DNA of 64,000 bases. Origin: Cryomorphaceae bacterium (GTDB lineage: Bacteria; Bacteroidota; Bacteroidia; Flavobacteriales; ECT2AJA-044). Position 1 is the first letter of the stretch. Each line of letters starts with the position of its first letter. Below, piece after piece: positions 8,671 to 18,348 of this stretch. Location of the stretch: contig CP059070.1 in the NCBI GenBank assembly GCA_017798125.1, forward strand, positions 248,001 through 312,000, in the 5' to 3' direction. A model generated the notes under the pieces. That model was not told the origin of the DNA, searched no databases, and saw only the letters and a program-made list of their open reading frames with translations. A program made the translations under genes and the position numbers.

Positions 8671-9339
8671 TTAAGCATTGTTGCCGCCACCCATGGCTGA
8701 CAACATGTTGCCGTAAACGTTGTTAAGTGCTCCGAGATTTTGAGCCAATGCAGCCACCTCAGCTTGCAAGCGCTTGCTGTCTTCAGCAGTCGTTGCCAAA
8801 TTCTCAACCAATGCCTGAGAAGCCTCAGATTGACGATTAGTCGATTGCAATTGAACTTCGTACAAGGCATTCAAAGACTCCATGTTCTTGGCTGCCTTAG
8901 AAACCTCATCGTTGTAGTGTTGCGTTGCCGCAGCAGCTTCGATGGTTTCATTCAATTTAGAAGCAGCTTCTCCAAAGTTGGTCAGACCTTGTCCCAAGCT
9001 TTCGATCAATGCGCCATCGATTTTTGCTTCTTCCAACATGTTATCCAACTCTTGAGTTGGAGTCAAGTTGCTTTTCTTTTTCTTATCGTCGCCGTCGCTG
9101 TCCATTCCTGCTAATTCAGGATAAACCAAGCTCCAATCCACTTCTTCATGTGGTTTTTCAAAAGCGGAAAAGAAGAAGATCACCGACTCCGTTCCCAATC
9201 CCACGATCAACATGATATCTGCTCCGGGCAAGTGCAAAATCTTGAAAAGTGCTCCCAAGATTACAACAGATGCACCCCATCCGTAGAGCTTCGCCATGTT
9301 ATTCTTCCATCTTCTAGAGTTTACGTTGAAAAGCGCCAT
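8671..9339 (-). CDS. gldL: T9SS motor protein GldL
   Basis: A 222-residue inner-membrane protein, partner of GldM in the T9SS/gliding motor. Two membrane helices lie near 18-36 and 41-60, joined by the short loop HLPGAD. The acidic residue in the second helix (Glu51 in GLGTES) corresponds by context to the protonatable Glu of the motor. The following FEKPHEEVDWSLVYPEL and the long helical C-terminus (about 100-215) are cytoplasmic. It lies between gldK (52-base gap) and gldM. Confidence 0.96.
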   Translation of the reverse strand: MALFNVNSRRWKNNMAKLYGWGASVVILGALFKILHLPGADIMLIVGLGTESVIFFFSAFEKPHEEVDWSLVYPELAGMDSDGDDKKKKSNLTPTQELDNMLEEAKIDGALIESLGQGLTNFGEAASKLNETIEAAAATQHYNDEVSKAAKNMESLNALYEVQLQSTNRQSEASQALVENLATTAEDSKRLQAEVAALAQNLGALNNVYGNMLSAMGGGNNA

Positions 9340-9391
9340 TTTTAGTAGTACTGATTTGTGTTAGGTTAAATGTAAATTAAGTAGAGTAGTC

Positions 9392-10717
9392 TTATTGGAA
9401 ATCAGCGAGGTCACGTCCCATAAAGGACTGAACCGTGCGGAATCCAATGTAACACTTGGCGGTATCCTGGTACTCGAAATCGCGAGTAGCCACCTCCAAG
9501 TAGTAACCAATATCTTTCCAAGATCCACCGCGAATGACTTTTCGCTTCAATGCGGGAGGATCGCTGTCCTTAGCATCGTATTGGAAGTCCGAATTCATGT
9601 CGTGTTGGAACTGGTATGCTTGAGGATCGTAGGCATTTACGGTCCACTCTGCTACGTTTCCAGCCATGCAGTACAAACCGTATTGGTTTGGCCAGTAGCT
9701 CGTAGTCTTAACTGTTTGGAATCCTCCATCATCCACGTAGTTTCCACGAAGCGGCTTGAAGTTTCCGAGGAAGCATCCGCGGCTGTTGCGGATATACGGT
9801 CCTCCCCATGGGAACATGTTATTGTCGAGACCACCACGCGCCGCATACTCCCATTCGGCTTCTGTTGGCAATCTAAATTCTTGCTCGTATGGCTGCTTAT
9901 CTGATTCCAAATAAGCATCACGATAGCGCGAACGCCAGTTGGCAAAGGCGCGCGCTTGATGCCAGGTCACCCCAACTACAGGATACTCATCGAACGCAGG
10001 ATGCCAGAAGTATTTATCGTGCATCGGTTCGTTGAAACTGTACGAGTAATCGTGAATCCAAGCCAAAGTATCTGGATATACAGGCAGTTCGCGTTCCTCA
10101 ATGAACTCGGCGCGAGAATCAATTCCACCACCGTACTCACCCGTTCTCCAGTCGTAACGATTCTTTTTCAACGCCGCTTTACGCTTGTTGATGTAGAAAT
10201 AGCGGTATATCAATTTCCGCGGATCAACATAACGACGTCCGTAGAATTGCTCTTCAGGAGTGAAGTACATTTCTTCAAGCGCATAGCGGAAATCCTCGTC
10301 GTCTGAGTCGTAGCGCAGAGGCTCTTCCCAATTGAGGCGCGGCTCATCCAAGAAGTTTCCGTATTCGTCTTCTTCAATTAGGTCATATCCTTCAACTCCA
10401 TTTTCACCTAAGAGAAGGCGAGCAATCGAGTCGCGTACCCAGAATACGAATTGACGGTACTCGTTGTTGGTGATTTCCGTTTGGTCCATGTAGAACGCTG
10501 CTACAGAAACCGTGCGGCTTGTGTTGGTAAGGCCGTAAGGCACATCTTCATCGTTTGCACCCATGTTAAAACTACCCATTGGAATGTAAACCATTCCATA
10601 AGGGTCGCTTGGGTACCACGTTTGACGATTTTGTACACCCACCAGCTCTCCGTGGTCAGAACCCGCACAACCGACGAGCAGTAAACCTACGAGGGAGGAA
10701 AGAATGAGTTTTCTCAT
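9392..10717 (-). CDS. gldK: T9SS/gliding lipoprotein GldK
   Basis: A 441-residue lipoprotein with the lipobox LLLVGC (Cys17). The rest is a formylglycine-generating-enzyme-like (SUMF1) fold: YIPMGSFNMGAND near the start, FRLPTEAEWEYAARGG in the middle, then YCMAGNVAEWTVNAYDP and VIRGGSWKDIGYY. In the T9SS this fold is structural, not enzymatic, and GldK (PorK) forms the periplasmic ring with GldN. First gene of gldKLMN, 125 bases after the PorP/SprF gene, from which a terminator separates it, so it needs its own promoter; I could not pin one down. Confidence 0.96.
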   Translation of the reverse strand: MRKLILSSLVGLLLVGCAGSDHGELVGVQNRQTWYPSDPYGMVYIPMGSFNMGANDEDVPYGLTNTSRTVSVAAFYMDQTEITNNEYRQFVFWVRDSIARLLLGENGVEGYDLIEEDEYGNFLDEPRLNWEEPLRYDSDDEDFRYALEEMYFTPEEQFYGRRYVDPRKLIYRYFYINKRKAALKKNRYDWRTGEYGGGIDSRAEFIEERELPVYPDTLAWIHDYSYSFNEPMHDKYFWHPAFDEYPVVGVTWHQARAFANWRSRYRDAYLESDKQPYEQEFRLPTEAEWEYAARGGLDNNMFPWGGPYIRNSRGCFLGNFKPLRGNYVDDGGFQTVKTTSYWPNQYGLYCMAGNVAEWTVNAYDPQAYQFQHDMNSDFQYDAKDSDPPALKRKVIRGGSWKDIGYYLEVATRDFEYQDTAKCYIGFRTVQSFMGRDLADFQ

Positions 10718-10785
10718 TGCGCTTATAATTAATTCAATCCGCTTACGCTTCTTGAAATATTCGGAGCCTCTTCAATCAAAACAGA

Positions 10786-10816
10786 AAATCATCGGCTGGC
10801 TTGAAGTCGATGATTT
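10786..10816 (-). terminator. Terminator after the PorP/SprF gene
   Basis: On the minus strand AAATCATCG pairs with CGATGATTT (9 bp, 13-base loop), followed by TCTGTTTTG. It lies 26 bases downstream of the PorP/SprF stop and separates that gene from gldK. Confidence 0.6.
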
Positions 10817-10842
10817 CCTCTCATATACTGAGAACGACAAAC

Positions 10843-11775
10843 TTACAAAAATCTTACGTTCCGGTATCGAGTAGGTTCCTTTGGAGGAATCTCAATGGTG
10901 AAGCAATAGTTCACAAATGCCTCAAAACTTCCACTCGAATTGTTTCCACTCAGTGCGCTTGTACCAATGTCGTACGAAGCACCGAAGCGCAGCTGGTCAT
11001 TCAACTGATAACCAAGCAATACCGGAATACCATCCTCGAGCCTATAGCTAACGCCGGCCCAAAACTTGTTATTGTACATCGCGAGTACGGTTGCATCGAA
11101 ACTGATCGAAGCCAAATCGTACTTGATCAAGGCTGAAGGCATCAACGTCCACTCAGGCGTCAATTCCCAATCATATCCCCCGGTAAAATAGAGGTGTTGT
11201 GACTGTGTCAAATTCGTTGCTGCCCCAATTTGGTTATCCAAACCAGGAAGGTGTGTAATACTAATTCCCGCATACCAGTTGGTGGCGCGGTACATGGCAC
11301 CGATTCCGGCATCCATCGCAATGGCGTTTCCGTCACCCTGAGGAATAACGGCATCTCCTGATCCGTTCCCCCCGTTTGGATCAACCCATTCAGCACCCGT
11401 AATTCCGGCATCTAAGAATCCGAAATACGCCCCAATTCCAAGCTTTCCATCTCCTGCATCTAGGTGATAGCTGTAACTGAGTTTAACATTTGTTCGGGTT
11501 AAGAAGCCTTCTTCGTCTCGCATGAGACCGAGTGCCAATCCGCCGTGAAGAACGTCAATAGGCATCGAAGCATTGAGGTTCATCGTTGTTGGTGCTCCCT
11601 CGAAACCCATCCATTGAGAACGGTATAAACCATTCACACAAATCGAACCATCTAAGCCGGCAGCTCCCGGATTGTAGTTCACTTGGTTGAACATGTAGTG
11701 GGTCCACTGAGGATCTTGCTGTGCCCAGGCGGTCATGACGCAAGCAATCAATCCAAGCGTAAGAATTCTTTTCAT
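10843..11775 (-). CDS. PorP/SprF family type IX secretion outer-membrane protein
   Basis: A 310-residue outer-membrane barrel of the PorP/SprF family, which links T9SS cargo or ring components to the outer membrane. A signal peptide (1-18, TAWAQ) leads into the hallmark QDPQWTHYMFNQVNYNPGAAG, then GLYRSQWMGFEGAPTT and repeated barrel strands such as LKLSYSYHL-like and YDLASISFDA. The C-terminal RNVRFL ends in aromatic/hydrophobic residues. It lies just upstream of gldK, the usual place for the PorP of the core machine, but its terminator and promoter make it a separate transcription unit. Confidence 0.92.
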   Translation of the reverse strand: MKRILTLGLIACVMTAWAQQDPQWTHYMFNQVNYNPGAAGLDGSICVNGLYRSQWMGFEGAPTTMNLNASMPIDVLHGGLALGLMRDEEGFLTRTNVKLSYSYHLDAGDGKLGIGAYFGFLDAGITGAEWVDPNGGNGSGDAVIPQGDGNAIAMDAGIGAMYRATNWYAGISITHLPGLDNQIGAATNLTQSQHLYFTGGYDWELTPEWTLMPSALIKYDLASISFDATVLAMYNNKFWAGVSYRLEDGIPVLLGYQLNDQLRFGASYDIGTSALSGNNSSGSFEAFVNYCFTIEIPPKEPTRYRNVRFL

Positions 11776-11825
11776 AGGTCCGTTTTAGCCCAGTAATCGC
11801 GCTGAAAAGCACGAATACAAGCGGT

Positions 11826-11833
11826 TAAAGGTA
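11826..11833 (-). promoter_or_regulatory. Possible -7 box for the PorP/SprF gene
   Basis: TACCTTTA on the minus strand matches TAnnTTTG except the last base and lies 50 bases before the ATG. No -33 TTG at the usual spacing. Confidence 0.3.
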
Positions 11834-11928
11834 ACGAAAAATAATTTGCACTCTCCCTTTAGGTTAATGACAAAGGCTGTTGAGTAACGTCAAAAATAAA
11901 AGAATTCTGGCAGTAGCAAAATGCTTCT

Positions 11929-13098
11929 TCAGGAAAGCTTGCGAAAAGCTCGCATCCAACGATCGGGAATCTCGTCTTCTGCAGCCTGCAAATAATCATT
12001 ATAACTGCAAGGTATTAGCGCATGGCGCTTGTGGAAAATGGAGGGGTCACCATGAAGCGGCACCTCTATCCACCAGCGGCCCGATCGATCGCTTTTGTAG
12101 AAATGCAGTTCCTGATCCAAAACGGAGTTTGGAACAATGTACTTAGCGTAAGTGGATCGATCACCGAACGGAAAATCATTTTTACGCACACTCACCCCTT
12201 CCAAGAAGTACCAAATCATTTGAGCCGCTAACCGAGCCGTCTGATCGTGCCGATCATACTGAGGATTGTATTCATAGATCCCAAAGCTCGTTAGCTTATC
12301 ACTCATGCCTGAATAGCGGGCCAAAGCACAGGCTTGTTCCCCGTACCATCCGTTCGGAGATCCGTGTCGATTGGCTGGGGCGTCGCTGTGCCGAATACTG
12401 CGCACATCAAAACTTACGATGTCCGCATCGCGCAAAATAGGCTCTGCTTCAGCAATGTTCGAATGAAAGTTCCCAATACGGTGACGTTCGAAATGCAGAC
12501 TCTCCATCAGGTCGATCTCTTCTTGATGAACGTAATACGTCTGAAATCCTAGGCTTGAATAATTGAAAAGGATATTTGGCTTTTCGAGGATGATGTGCGA
12601 AAGAAAAGTCTCATTGGACATTTCCTGATTATTCACTCCCAAATCGAAACGACTATCGATGGAGCAAATATTGACACTCTGTTCCAGTTTCTCGTAGGCT
12701 TTGTAATTGGCAAAGGTCAAATCTTGGCTTCCTCCTATTATAATAGGTATACAGTTTCCTCGAATAAGCTCATGCACAACCGTACTCAAAGCAAAATACG
12801 TATCGTCTACTCGATTTCCCGGTTCTATGTTGCCTAAGTCGACAATATCAAAAGACCAACGACCGTAGAAGAGGTCATATAACTCCCGGCGGATGTAATC
12901 CACACCTTCCCCGCAACCGTCATTACGGCGGGCCCGTCGATCTTCTTTCACACCAATCAGTGCGATGCGCGCGGATGACCAGGAAGGGAATTCTCCTTCT
13001 TCCACAAAGGCCTCTATCCTCGAACCAACCGACGCCGGATGCTTATTGGTCCATTCCTCAGCAAAATCAGCACGCAGGGGTCGAAAGAATTCACGCAT
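11929..13098 (-). CDS. Arginase/formimidoylglutamase-fold protein lacking metal ligands
   Basis: A 389-residue cytoplasmic protein of the ureohydrolase (arginase/agmatinase/formimidoylglutamase) fold, recognisable from ARIALIGVKED, IPIIIGGSQDLTFANYKAY, the SIDSRFDLG stretch and IVSFDVRSIRHSDAP. In true enzymes these places read GGDH, DAHxD and SxDxDxxDP, whose His/Asp residues hold two Mn ions. Here the first His is Gln, the second His is Arg and the second Asp of the last motif is Arg, so metal-dependent hydrolysis is doubtful. Genes of this type commonly sit between topA and the gld genes in Flavobacteriia, suggesting a role tied to that neighbourhood rather than arginine or histidine breakdown. 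Ends 9 bases after topA. Confidence 0.8.
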   Translation of the reverse strand: MREFFRPLRADFAEEWTNKHPASVGSRIEAFVEEGEFPSWSSARIALIGVKEDRRARRNDGCGEGVDYIRRELYDLFYGRWSFDIVDLGNIEPGNRVDDTYFALSTVVHELIRGNCIPIIIGGSQDLTFANYKAYEKLEQSVNICSIDSRFDLGVNNQEMSNETFLSHIILEKPNILFNYSSLGFQTYYVHQEEIDLMESLHFERHRIGNFHSNIAEAEPILRDADIVSFDVRSIRHSDAPANRHGSPNGWYGEQACALARYSGMSDKLTSFGIYEYNPQYDRHDQTARLAAQMIWYFLEGVSVRKNDFPFGDRSTYAKYIVPNSVLDQELHFYKSDRSGRWWIEVPLHGDPSIFHKRHALIPCSYNDYLQAAEDEIPDRWMRAFRKLS

Positions 13099-13107
13099 GA
13101 GCCAAAC

Positions 13108-15429
13108 TTAGCTTTTTTTGGTTCTGCGGGCACCTCCCCGCTTCTTGGTTTTAGGCGCCTCCGCCTGCAAGCGCAGACACTCTTCTCGAGTTAGCGACTT
13201 GGGATCCACATCTTTTGGAATCTTAATGTTCTGGCGTCCTATTTTGATATACGGGCCATATCGGCCATTGAGTACCTGAACCACAGGCTCTTCATCGTCG
13301 AAAACATGGATAAACTTATTCTTATCCGCCTCTTTCTTGGCTTCAATAAGCTCAATAGCTCGTTCCAGGGTCACACTCATAGGATCCTCCTCCTTGGGTA
13401 AGGAAGCAAAAAGACGTGCTTGCTGAACATATGGTCCAAAGCGACCGATGTTGGCTTTGATCACCTCACCTTCATACTCGCCGAGTTCCCGTGGAAGCTT
13501 AAACAACTCCATCGCCTCTTCAAAGGTGATGGTTTCAATGTGTTGATCCTTGCGAAGACTAGCAAAGCGCGGCTTTTCCTCATCGTCTACAGAACCGATT
13601 TGAATCATTGGACCAAAGCGACCAATACGAGCGATGACCGGCTTACCAGATTTTGGATCCTCTCCTAGCTGACGCTCTCCGGTGGCCCGTTCCGCATTCT
13701 CTTGAACGTCTTGAACGGTATCGTGGAAAGGTTTATAGAAGTCCTGGATCATATTGTTCCACTCCTCCTGACCTTGAGCAATTTTATCAAACTCTTCTTC
13801 TACATGGGCGGTAAAGTGCAGGTCGAGAATATTCCCGAACTCTTGGACCAAGAAGTCCGTCACCACCATCCCAATATCCGTAGGGAATAACTTGTTCTTT
13901 TCAGCACCGGTAATTTCTGTAGCCGTTTCTGTGCGTACTGCGCCATTTTCCATGGTCATGATTTCGTACGCGCGCTCCACTCCTTGCTTCTCTGTCTTCT
14001 CAACGTAGTTTCGAGCGAGGATGGTCGAAATAGTCGGTGCATAGGTGGAAGGACGTCCGATACCGAGCTCCTCTAATTTCTTCACCAGACTGGCTTCCGT
14101 ATAACGGGGAGGGTGCTTGGAAAAACGCTCCGTGGCCGTAATCCGTTCCACATTTAAGGTTTCGCCTTCGCTCATTCGAGGCAACATTCCAGCTTGCTCC
14201 TCACCTTCGTCGTCCGTCCCTTCGAGGTAGACTTTTAAGAATCCATCAAAAACGAGCACCTCACCTTTGGCCGTAAATCCAGGAGCATCTCCAGATCCAA
14301 CGACTTTTACAGTGGTCCGTTCCAATTTTGCCTCACTCATTTGAGAAGCAATAGTTCGCTTCCAGATCAGTTCGTACAAACGCTCTTGATTGCGATCCGC
14401 TCCTGCTGAATGACGATTCATGTACGTTGGACGGATAGCCTCGTGCGCTTCCTGTGCATTATCGGACTTCGTCGTGTATTGACGTGTCTTGCTGTACTCT
14501 TCACCGTAGGCCGACTTGATCTCGGCTGCCGCGGCACCTAGCGCATCTTGACTCAAGTTGGTACTGTCCGTACGCATATAGGTAATCAGACCACTCTCAT
14601 AGAGGCGCTGTGCTACAGACATCGTTTGAGCCACCGAGAAGCCGAGCTTTCGGGCAGCCTCTTGCTGAAGTGTAGATGTTGTAAATGGCGCAGCCGGTTT
14701 CTTGGTTCCTGGTCGTTTCTCAACGCTGTTCACTGTAAACGTCGCAGAGACGCAGGCTTGTAGTGCTTGTTCTGCGCCCTCACGGGCCGATGGACGTGTC
14801 GGTGCCTCTGCCTGAAACGCTACACCTTCGCTGTTCTTGAAGAATCCTTGGATCCGAAAGCTATTCTCTGGGGTAAAAGCAATAATCTCGCGCTCCCGCT
14901 CAACCAATACGCGAACGGCAACAGATTGAACACGGCCTGCAGACAAGCCCGTTTTGACTTTGCGCCAAAGCACCGGCGATACTTCAAAGCCCACGAGGCG
15001 ATCCAAGACGCGACGCGCTTGCTGAGCATTGACCAAATTAATGTCAATCTCCCGCGGGTTTTCCACGGCTCTAATAATGGCATTCTTGGTGATCTCGTGA
15101 AATACGATTCGCTTGGTATTCGCAGGCTTCAACCCGAGGGTCTCATACAAGTGCCAAGCAATGGCCTCTCCTTCGCGGTCCTCATCCGTCGCTAACCATA
15201 CGATTTCGGCATCCTTAGCTAACTTCTTGAGTTCACTGACGGTCTTCTTCTTGTCCGTACTCACTTCGTACTTCGGTTGAAAACCGTTCTCGATGTCGAT
15301 TCCCATGTCCTTTTTGGGGAGGTCTCGAATATGTCCAATACTCGATTTGACGAGGTAGTCTTTACCTAAAAAACCTTCAATGGTTTTCGCCTTTGCGGGG
15401 GACTCGACGATCACTAAATTCTTTACCAT
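13108..15429 (-). CDS. topA: DNA topoisomerase I
   Basis: A 773-residue type IA topoisomerase that relaxes negatively supercoiled DNA. The TOPRIM domain opens the protein (LVIVESPAKAKTIEGFLG, with DEDREGEAIAWHL further on). The catalytic Tyr is Tyr284 in GLITYMRTDSTN. SAGRVQSVAVRVL and GIGRPSTYAPTISTI mark the core. Instead of C-terminal zinc fingers it has three or four repeats of the topoisomerase C-terminal type (IARIGRFGPMIQIG, ANIGRFGPYVQ, NGRYGPYIKIG) and a Lys/Arg-rich tail (KTKKRGGARRTKKS) that probably binds DNA. It diverges from miaB. Confidence 0.97.
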   Translation of the reverse strand: MVKNLVIVESPAKAKTIEGFLGKDYLVKSSIGHIRDLPKKDMGIDIENGFQPKYEVSTDKKKTVSELKKLAKDAEIVWLATDEDREGEAIAWHLYETLGLKPANTKRIVFHEITKNAIIRAVENPREIDINLVNAQQARRVLDRLVGFEVSPVLWRKVKTGLSAGRVQSVAVRVLVEREREIIAFTPENSFRIQGFFKNSEGVAFQAEAPTRPSAREGAEQALQACVSATFTVNSVEKRPGTKKPAAPFTTSTLQQEAARKLGFSVAQTMSVAQRLYESGLITYMRTDSTNLSQDALGAAAAEIKSAYGEEYSKTRQYTTKSDNAQEAHEAIRPTYMNRHSAGADRNQERLYELIWKRTIASQMSEAKLERTTVKVVGSGDAPGFTAKGEVLVFDGFLKVYLEGTDDEGEEQAGMLPRMSEGETLNVERITATERFSKHPPRYTEASLVKKLEELGIGRPSTYAPTISTILARNYVEKTEKQGVERAYEIMTMENGAVRTETATEITGAEKNKLFPTDIGMVVTDFLVQEFGNILDLHFTAHVEEEFDKIAQGQEEWNNMIQDFYKPFHDTVQDVQENAERATGERQLGEDPKSGKPVIARIGRFGPMIQIGSVDDEEKPRFASLRKDQHIETITFEEAMELFKLPRELGEYEGEVIKANIGRFGPYVQQARLFASLPKEEDPMSVTLERAIELIEAKKEADKNKFIHVFDDEEPVVQVLNGRYGPYIKIGRQNIKIPKDVDPKSLTREECLRLQAEAPKTKKRGGARRTKKS
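14775..14788 (-). repeat. Dispersed hairpin motif, copy 3
   Basis: On the minus strand ATC then GGCCC-GTGA-GGGCG: 4 bp inner stem, outer pair mismatched, inside topA. Confidence 0.4.
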
Positions 15430-15541
15430 AATGTCAAATTATGCAGCGTAAGGGGCTTGCAAATTAAAGGAATAATACCCGCATCAAAACAAAGCCAGTT
15501 TTAAATCGTTCCCCTAATCGATGAAAATTGAACCTGCCATA

Positions 15542-15573
15542 TTGGCACTCGCTTGCTGGTTTTCATACCTTTG
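15542..15573 (+). promoter_or_regulatory. Promoter of the miaB operon
   Basis: TTG at 15542-15544 and TACCTTTG at 15566-15573 with 21 bases between fit the Bacteroidota -33/-7 pattern. Transcription would start near 15580, about 10 bases before ATG 15590. Confidence 0.6.
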
Positions 15574-15589
15574 CAGGCCTAACGAATAA

Positions 15590-17062
15590 GTGATGAACGA
15601 AGTACATTTCGGCAATAAGGTAATCGACGAAGGACGGCAAGGAGAGGCGGTAATGCTCGAAACAGAGGAGCTCGGAAAAGGGCGCAAACTGTACATCGAA
15701 AGCTACGGCTGCCAAATGAACTTTTCGGACAGTGAAATCGTCGCCTCCATTTTGGGAGACAACGGATTTGAAACCACGCGCAACATCGAAGAGGCGGATG
15801 TGGTCTTTGTAAACACCTGCTCCATTCGTGAGAAGGCCGAACAAACGGTCCGCAATCGATTGAGCCATTTCCACAAGGCCAAAGAAGCCAAACCAGAGAT
15901 GATCATTGGAGTACTCGGCTGCATGGCTGAGCGTATGAAAGAGACGCTGCTCGAAGAAGAAAAACTCGTGGACATGGTTGTTGGACCAGATGCCTACCGA
16001 GATCTTCCCGAACTCATTAAAGAAGTGGACGGCGGAAGAAAAGCCGTAAACGTCATCTTGAGTAAGGAGGAGACCTATGCCGATATTGCTCCCGTTCGTC
16101 TTGGTGGAAATGGAGTCACTTCCTTTGTGACCATTATGCGTGGATGCGACAACATGTGCACGTTCTGCGTGGTTCCTTTCACCCGAGGTCGTGAGCGCAG
16201 TCGTGACCCACAAACCATCGTCAATGAGGTAAAAGACCTGGCGGCAAAAGGATATAAGGAAGTCACCCTATTGGGTCAGAATGTGGACTCTTATCTATGG
16301 TATGGAGGAGGACTCAAGAAGGACTTCAAACAACTAACAGAAGAAGAGCAGGCTCAGGCCGTGTCCTTCGCTGATTTGCTTGAAAAAGTCGCTTTAGCTG
16401 CTCCCCAAATGCGCGTCCGATTCAGTACTTCTCACCCAAAGGATATGTTGGACGATGTGCTGCACACCATCGCCAAGCACGATAATATTTGCAACTACAT
16501 CCACTTGCCCTTCCAAAGCGGTAGCAACCGAATTCTGGAATTGATGAATCGCGGGCATACACGGGAATGGTACAAGCAACGCATCGATCGAATTCGCGAG
16601 ATCATTCCAGACTGTGGAATCTCTCACGATATTATTTCCGGTTTTTGTACAGAAACCGAAGAAGACCACGCGGACACTTTGGAGCTCATGGATTACGTAA
16701 ACTACGATTTCGGCTTCATGTTCAACTACAGCGAGCGCCCCAACACCATGGCTCAGCGCAAATTTGAAGATGACGTACCTACTGAGGTCAAAAAGCGCCG
16801 CCTTCAAGAAATTATCGCGAAGCAACAAGAGCACAGCCGCGTTCGAAATCAAGGCTATGTAGGAAAGACGCATCGCGTACTGGTTGAAGGAACATCCAAA
16901 CGAAGCGAAGAGCAACTCTTCGGACGAACGACGCAGAACACCGTTGTGGTATTTGATCGCGAAGACTACGCTCCAGGAGATTACGTTGATGTAGCGGTAC
17001 ATGACTGCACCGCAGCGACACTCTTGGGTAAAGCCGTTGGGAAAGCAGACGGACCTGCTTAA
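15590..17062 (+). CDS. miaB: tRNA-2-methylthio-N6-dimethylallyladenosine synthase
   Basis: A 490-residue radical-SAM enzyme that adds a methylthio group to i6A at tRNA position 37. The N-terminal UPF0004 domain holds the three cysteines of the auxiliary Fe-S cluster ([29 protein letters not shown]). The radical-SAM CxxxCxxC is [12 protein letters not shown], followed by RGRERSRDP. The TRAM domain ([19 protein letters not shown]) ends the protein. The start ATG 15590 gives a short N-terminal extension; Met at residue 22 is an alternative. First gene of the unit with the sigma-54 activator and lptE. Confidence 0.96.
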   Translation: MMNEVHFGNKVIDEGRQGEAVMLETEELGKGRKLYIESYGCQMNFSDSEIVASILGDNGFETTRNIEEADVVFVNTCSIREKAEQTVRNRLSHFHKAKEAKPEMIIGVLGCMAERMKETLLEEEKLVDMVVGPDAYRDLPELIKEVDGGRKAVNVILSKEETYADIAPVRLGGNGVTSFVTIMRGCDNMCTFCVVPFTRGRERSRDPQTIVNEVKDLAAKGYKEVTLLGQNVDSYLWYGGGLKKDFKQLTEEEQAQAVSFADLLEKVALAAPQMRVRFSTSHPKDMLDDVLHTIAKHDNICNYIHLPFQSGSNRILELMNRGHTREWYKQRIDRIREIIPDCGISHDIISGFCTETEEDHADTLELMDYVNYDFGFMFNYSERPNTMAQRKFEDDVPTEVKKRRLQEIIAKQQEHSRVRNQGYVGKTHRVLVEGTSKRSEEQLFGRTTQNTVVVFDREDYAPGDYVDVAVHDCTAATLLGKAVGKADGPA

Positions 17063-17097
17063 TCAAGCCTTAGAACAGAGAATAAAAAAGAGAACAC

Positions 17098-18348
17098 TTG
17101 GAATTACAATCGGTCAAACAACGCTTTGAAATCATCGGGAATAGCCCGCTGCTGAATCGTGCCATGGAAAAGGCCGTTCAGGTGGCACCCACTGATATTT
17201 CCGTACTGGTGACCGGTGAGAGTGGCGTTGGTAAAGAGAGTATTCCTCGAATCATTCACAGCCAATCAGCTCGGAAGCACAATCCCTACATCGCAGTGAA
17301 TTGTGGAGCCATTCCCGAAGGAACGATTGACAGTGAACTCTTCGGTCACGAAAAGGGAAGTTTTACCGGAGCAACGGCTGCGCGAAAAGGGTATTTCGAA
17401 GAAGCCAATACCGGAACCATCTTTTTGGACGAAGTGGCGGAATTACCACTATCCACACAAGTAAGGCTCCTTCGTGTGCTGGAAACCGGAGAGTACATTA
17501 AAGTGGGGTCCAGCAAGCCGCAAAAGACAGATGTTCGAATTGTGGCCGCGACCAACGTAGACATGGAAGAGGCTATTCGAAAAGGCCAGTTCCGTGAGGA
17601 TCTTTACTACCGAATGAATACGGTAGAAATTCACTTACCCTCACTTCGGGAGCGCGCGGGCGACATTCACTTACTCTTCCGAAAATTTGCCTCGGATTTT
17701 GCCAACAAATACCACATGCCAGTTCTCCAGCTGAATTCGGAAGCAGTGGATTTGATCAATCACTACCGCTGGCCGGGAAACATTAGACAGCTCAAGAATT
17801 TCACGGAGGAAATGAGTGTCATTGAGACGGAAAGACTCGTCACGGCGGAAACAGTACGTCGCTATCTTCCGGAAAGTGGACGCTCTAACCTACCGATGAT
17901 CTATCGCGATCAGCCGGGCGTGAAAAGTGAGAGCGACTTCAGTTCAGAGCGCGACATTCTGTACAAGGTGCTCTTCGACATGAAGAACGACATCAACGAC
18001 CTCAAGAAATTGACCATGGAGTTGATGAAAGAAGGCGGTCAAGCCGATGAAGAATTCCGTCAAGAAAACGCCCAGCTCCTCGCTAAGGTCTACGAAGATT
18101 ACGATGCAGGGACCACCTTGGAAATTCCAGACACTCCTAGTGCAACGCCAGCACCAACCAAGACCATCAATACGGAGATCTACGCCGATGAAGATGTCAT
18201 TGAAGAGCGATTAACGCTTCAAGACAAGGAAATCGAGATGATCCGCAAGGCCCTGGATCGCAATGCGGGAAAACGCAAAGACGCCGCCAAGGAACTCGGT
18301 ATATCTGAGCGAACACTGTATCGGAAAATCAAACAATACGACCTATGA
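17098..18348 (+). CDS. Sigma-54-dependent transcriptional activator without sensor domain
   Basis: A 416-residue activator of RpoN RNA polymerase. It starts at TTG 17098, directly at the AAA+ domain: Walker [15 protein letters not shown] in place of the usual GAFTGA loop that touches sigma-54, Walker [12 protein letters not shown], arginine-finger region [10 protein letters not shown]. There is no receiver or GAF domain in front. The C-terminal Fis-type helix-turn-helix is [20 protein letters not shown]. The stretch between (about 270-370) is acidic and poorly conserved. Activity is therefore controlled by amount or partner proteins, not phosphorylation of its own receiver. It follows miaB by 35 bases and overlaps lptE by 4. 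A sigma-54-like element precedes groES downstream. Confidence 0.92.
   Translation: MELQSVKQRFEIIGNSPLLNRAMEKAVQVAPTDISVLVTGESGVGKESIPRIIHSQSARKHNPYIAVNCGAIPEGTIDSELFGHEKGSFTGATAARKGYFEEANTGTIFLDEVAELPLSTQVRLLRVLETGEYIKVGSSKPQKTDVRIVAATNVDMEEAIRKGQFREDLYYRMNTVEIHLPSLRERAGDIHLLFRKFASDFANKYHMPVLQLNSEAVDLINHYRWPGNIRQLKNFTEEMSVIETERLVTAETVRRYLPESGRSNLPMIYRDQPGVKSESDFSSERDILYKVLFDMKNDINDLKKLTMELMKEGGQADEEFRQENAQLLAKVYEDYDAGTTLEIPDTPSATPAPTKTINTEIYADEDVIEERLTLQDKEIEMIRKALDRNAGKRKDAAKELGISERTLYRKIKQYDL

Noticed and set aside
15462-15469. TTAATTTG on the minus strand as a topA promoter
   Set aside because: Second base wrong, and the nearest TTG is only 15 bases away; not convincing.
15563-16213. A 216-codon frame opposite miaB
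   Set aside because: Antisense to an intact conserved gene, no own signals.
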